A stretch of 64,000 bases of DNA. It comes from Prunella strophiata (taxonomy: Eukaryota > Chordata > Aves > Passeriformes > Prunellidae). The stretch lies in assembly GCA_036583965.1 (NCBI GenBank), contig JAZBQD010000014.1:71663586-71727585 (forward strand), read 5' to 3'. The notes under the pieces are model-generated. The model worked only from the letters and a program-made list of their open reading frames with translations, did no database searches and was not told where the DNA came from. Both the position numbers and the translations under genes were made by a program. Of this stretch, positions 60,621 through 64,000 are shown piece after piece (position 1 is the first letter of the stretch; each line of letters starts with the position of its first letter).

Positions 60621-60744
60621 CACCAGGACCCCTTTCCCCACCCCTGGATCCCTTCCCAGCCCAGCTGCCACTCTGGGATGGGGTCGGGAGCAGCTCCAGG
60701 GAAACGGGACATTGCCCACGTGCAACAGGGCTGGAAATTCCCTG

Positions 60745-61300
60745 TGCCCTGATAATCTGTGTTAATTAGTTACTGTGCCCTGATAATCTGTGTTAATGAA
60801 TCCCTTTGCCCTGATAACCTGTATTAATTAATCCCTGTACCTTGATAATCCGTGTTAGTGAATCACTTTTGCCCAGATAACCCATATCAGTTCATTACAG
60901 TGCCCTGTTAATCAGTTTGACCTGAGAATATTCATCATTTTCCCCCATAATTTGCATTCATTAGTCATTTGTGCCCACACAAATCTGCACTAATTCTCCA
61001 TTTTCCCAAATAACGTGCAGTAATTCCCCGTTTTTCCCAGACAATCTGCATTAAATCGTGATCTTTGCCCAGACAATCCATATTTATAATTTCATCCAAA
61101 TCATCTGGACTAATTAATCATTTTTGCTCCCATAATATGTATTATTATTAATCTGTTTTTTCCCTCAATAACATGCCCTAATCCCCATTTCTCCCAGATA
61201 ATTTGCCCTAATCCCCAATTTTTCCAAGATAACTGGCCCTAAACCCTGTTCTTCCCAAACAACCTGCCCTAATCCCCGTTTTTCCTCGACAACACCCCTT
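60745..61300. repeat. Degenerate TAAT-rich tandem repeat
   Basis: About 14 diverged units of roughly 38 bp with the theme GCCCTGATAATCTGTGTTAA, then TTAATC and TTTTTCCC. It is older and AT-rich, and is followed at once by the GC-rich array starting near 61340. Confidence 0.7.
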
Positions 61301-61339
61301 AGTCCTGTCCCTCCCTGTTCTGGCCCTGGTGCTGCCTGG

Positions 61340-62712
61340 TGCCCGTCCTGGTGTCCCTGTCCCATCGTGGTGTCCCTGTGCTGCTGTCCCTGTCCCACTG
61401 CTGTGTCCCCGTCCCATCATGGTGTCCCTGTCCCAGTGTCCCTGTCCCACGGTGCTGTCCCTGTCCCAGTGTCCCTGTCCCACTGCTTTGTCCCCGTCCC
61501 ATCATGGTGTCCCTGTCCCATGCCTCTATGTACTCCAGGACACCCAACACGCAATTTGTTCCCGTCCCACAGCAGTATCGCTGTCCCACGGGCTCCCCCA
61601 TGTCCCCACGGTCCCTGTCCTCCCCTGTCCCAGGTCCTTCCCTGTCCCATGGCAGTGTCCCTGTCCCAGTGTCCCTGTCCCATGGCTATGTCCCCGTCCC
61701 ACAGCAGTATCGCTGTCCCACGGCGCTGTCCCTGTCCCATGGTCCCTTTCCCACAGCAGTGTCCCTGTCCTACTCTCCCTGTCCCAGTGTCCCTGTCCCA
61801 CGGCGCTGTCCCTGTCCCAGTGTCCCTGTCCCCGTGTCCCTGTCCCAGTGCACTATCCCTGTCCCAGTGTCCCTGTCCCACGGCGCTGTCCCTGTCCCAC
61901 GGCAGTGTCCCTGTCCCGCAGTCCCCATCCCACGGCAGTGTCCCTGTCCCGCAGTCCCCATCCCACGGCTGTGTCCCTGTCCCAGTGTCCCTGTCCCACG
62001 GCGCTGTCCCTGTCCCATGTCCCTGTCCCAGTGTCCCTGTCCCACGGCGCTGTCCCTGTCCCAGTGTTCCTGTCCCATGGCAGTGTCCCTGTCCCATGGC
62101 GCTGTCCCTGTCCCAGTGTCCCTGTCCCATGGCAGTGTCCCCGTTCCACGGCACTGTCCCTGTCCCAGTGTCCCTGTCCCATAGCAGTGTCCCTGTCCCA
62201 TGGCGCTGTCCCTGTCCCAGTGTCCCTGTCCCACGGCGCTGTCTCCGTCCCAGGGCACTGTCCCTGTCCCAGTGTCCCCGTTCCACGGCGCTGTCCCTGT
62301 CCCAGTGTTCCTGTCCCATGGCAGTGTCCCTGTCCCACGGCGCTGTCCCTGTCCCAGTGTCCCTGTCCCAGTGTCCCCGTCCCATGGCGCTGTCCCTGTC
62401 CCAGTGTCCCCGTCCCAGGGCACTGTCCCTGTCCCAGTGTCCCCGTTCCACAGCGCTGTCCCTGTCCCAGTGTCCCTGTCCCATGGCAGTGTCCCCGTCC
62501 CATGGGGCTGTCCCTGTCCCAGTGTCCCCGTCCCAGGGCACTGTCCCTGTCCCGCTGTCCCTGTCCCAGTGTCCCTGTCCCAGTGTCCCCGTCCCATGGC
62601 GCTGTCCCTGTCCCAGTGTCCCTGTCCCAGTGTCCCCGTCCCATGGCGCTGTCCCTGTCCCAGTGTCCCTGTCCCAGTGTCCCTGTCCCACGGCGCTGTC
62701 CCTGTCCCCGCA
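61340..62712. repeat. Minisatellite, GTCCCTGTCCCA units, up to the CALU splice acceptor
   Basis: About 1.4 kb of short pyrimidine-rich units (TGTCCCTGTCCCAGTGTCCC, with ACGGCGCTG, ATGGCAGTG and AGGGCACTG spacers). The array extends without a break into CTGTCCCCGCAG, the acceptor of the first CALU coding exon. Confidence 0.96.
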
Positions 62713-62713
62713 G

Positions 62714-62943
62714 GCCTGGCACGATGCGGTTCCCGCGGCTCCTGCTGTGCCTGGGCGTGTGGGCGCTGTGTGGCTCGGCCAAGCCCACGGAGCGCAAGGA
62801 GCGGGTGGTGCGGGAGGCTCCGCTCAGCACCCGCGAGCACGACGACGCCCAGAGCTTCGACTACGACCACGACGCCTTCCTGGGCGCTGACGAGGCCAAG
62901 AGCTTCGACCAGCTCACCCCGGAGGAGAGCAAGGAGCGCCTGG
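62714..62943 (+). CDS. CALU: Calumenin, first coding exon (partial gene)
   Basis: The ATG at 62724 opens a frame of 73 codons plus one base, up to a GTAAGG donor after 62943. It encodes a signal peptide ([19 protein letters not shown]) and then [16 protein letters not shown]. Next come [20 protein letters not shown] and [13 protein letters not shown], which match the conserved N-terminus of calumenin more closely than the reticulocalbins as I recall them. Calumenin is an EF-hand calcium-binding protein of the CREC family, located in the endoplasmic reticulum and secretory pathway. The EF-hand exons lie beyond the right edge. The start is fixed by the signal peptide and by an acceptor (CCCCGCAG) ten bases upstream. 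Confidence 0.93.
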
Positions 62944-63540
62944 GGTAAGGACAGCATCCCCGCCCTTCCCAGAGCGGGAATGCAGCCACACGTGCACTGC
63001 TCCCCCTGCGGGAGGCCCCGCTCCTCCCGGCCTAGGAATTCACTGCCCGCCACCAGGCATTCCCCAAAAAGTCACCCAGAGCCATTTCCTGTGCCAGGCA
63101 TTCCCCAAAACTCAGAGCAGACAGGGGGGTTCTGCACTCTGCCATGCTCGCTCCGTGTTCTCTGGGTGCCTCTGGAGCCCCTGGGATCACTGGTATTTCT
63201 CAGCTGGAAGTAGGTTGGGAGTTGGGAAAACAGAGCCTGTATGAAGATTCCCCCTCCAGCGTCTCTGCTGGGACCCCAGGGTGGCTGTGCTTCCCCTGGG
63301 ATCCGGCTGTTCTTCCCCTGGGATCTGTCCTGGGATGGTTCTGGGAGCTGTGCAGGGCCGGGTGCCCCTGCAGCAGCTGCTGCCGCAGTTGTTCTGGGGC
63401 CCTGGGTGGCTCAAACCTGGGAACTGCAGCCTCCAGCAGGGCTGGGGGGGCCTGGGGGATGGAGGCTCCCTGGGGAGCTCAGGACACTCCCAGGATGTCC
63501 AGTCATCTTGGAATCGGGTGCCTTTGGCTGGGTTTTCATG
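62944..63540. other. CALU intron, unique part
   Basis: Intronic sequence after the first coding exon, with no exon or repeat array seen. Two short CCAGGCATTCCCCAAAA copies occur at about 63055 and 63093. Confidence 0.5.
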
Positions 63541-63760
63541 AAACAGTTTGGGTGTGAAGGGACCTCAGAGCCCCTCCAGTGCCACCCCAGCCATGGCAGG
63601 GACACCTCCCACTGTCCCAGGCTGCTCCAGCCCCAGTGTCCAGCCTGGCCTTGGACATGCCAGGGATGCAGGGGCAGCCCCAGCTGCTCTGGGCACCTCT
63701 GTGCCAGCGCCTGCCCACCCTCCCAGCCAGGAATTCCTTCCCAAGATCCCACCTGAATCT
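63541..63760 (-). mobile_element. CR1 fragment, antisense, in CALU intron
   Basis: AACAGTTTGGGTGTGAAGGG, then CCTCAGAGCCCCTCCAGTGC and CCCAGTGTCCAGCCTGGCCT. It is closely similar to 17686-17984. Confidence 0.85.
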
Positions 63761-64000
63761 CTCCTTTTTTAGTCAGACTTGATTTTGTCAGCCAAGCATC
63801 CCAACCTTGCTGCTGCTGGAGCAGCACCTACCACAGCCCATGGTGAATTTTGGGCTGTTTTTTGAGAATGGTGCTCCCTGATGGGAAGGAAAACCTCAAC
63901 CACATGTGGGTGCTGGGGACACTTGCAGAGTGAGCCAATCCCCACAGCGGCATGTGCAGGGCAGGGTGTGCCAGGTTCCATCCATCCCTGTGGATTATCC

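Noticed and set aside
60115..60769. Frames with FLPS or KEGR repeats
   Set aside because: They are the (TTCC)n microsatellite read in the three frames of each strand.
61329..62948. 539-codon plus-strand frame ending inside the CALU exon
   Set aside because: The array frame runs into the CALU coding frame by chance. The signal peptide and the CCCCGCAG acceptor place the true start at 62724.

Overview
The window looks like a piece of a bird genome, probably a passerine and probably a small GC-rich chromosome. The evidence is CpG-island promoters, compact vertebrate genes with GT-AG introns, many CR1-type retroposon fragments with avian-like 3' ends, and an unusual load of GC-rich minisatellites. 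There is no sign of prokaryotic or viral gene organisation. All gene calls rest on reading translated exons and splice junctions by eye, with family sequences recalled from memory. No database search was possible.

Layout: (1) 1-2052, minus strand: the 5' end of a cadherin-related gene resembling CDHR5, with four in-phase exons, running off the left edge. (2) 2.7-10.7 kb: gene-poor DNA with two large minisatellites, a TG-rich tract and one decayed exon of an acrosin-like serine protease. (3) 11,473-38,430, plus strand: TNPO3 (transportin-3). Twenty-one of an expected 22 coding exons are visible, and introns 1, 7 and 10 carry minisatellites. (4) 38,795-44,400, minus strand: IRF5, tail-to-tail with TNPO3. 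(5) 45,182-47,185, plus strand: a small hydrophobic-protein gene I do not recognise, sharing a CpG island with IRF5. (6) 47.2-56.9 kb: gene-free DNA with two more minisatellites and inverted CR1 copies. (7) 57,240 to the right edge, plus strand: CALU (calumenin), with a non-coding first exon, a repeat-filled intron and the first coding exon at 62,714-62,943.

TNPO3-IRF5 tail-to-tail and CALU nearby match the gene neighbourhood on human 7q32. The genes are not an operon. TNPO3 is a nuclear import receptor, IRF5 an innate-immune transcription factor, and calumenin a secretory-pathway calcium-binding protein.

The most noteworthy signal is the repeat landscape and its effect on gene models. About 30% of the window is tandem repeat of at least a dozen unrelated families. 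A TNPO3 exon is missing exactly where a 3.5-kb array sits. The IRF5 DNA-binding-domain exon is cut off by a 1.8-kb array of near-perfect 40-bp units. Single-base frameshifts are present in TNPO3 exon 18 and IRF5 exon 7. Assembly or consensus error is the simplest explanation, but real array expansion or gene decay is not excluded. I found no convincing new gene system.
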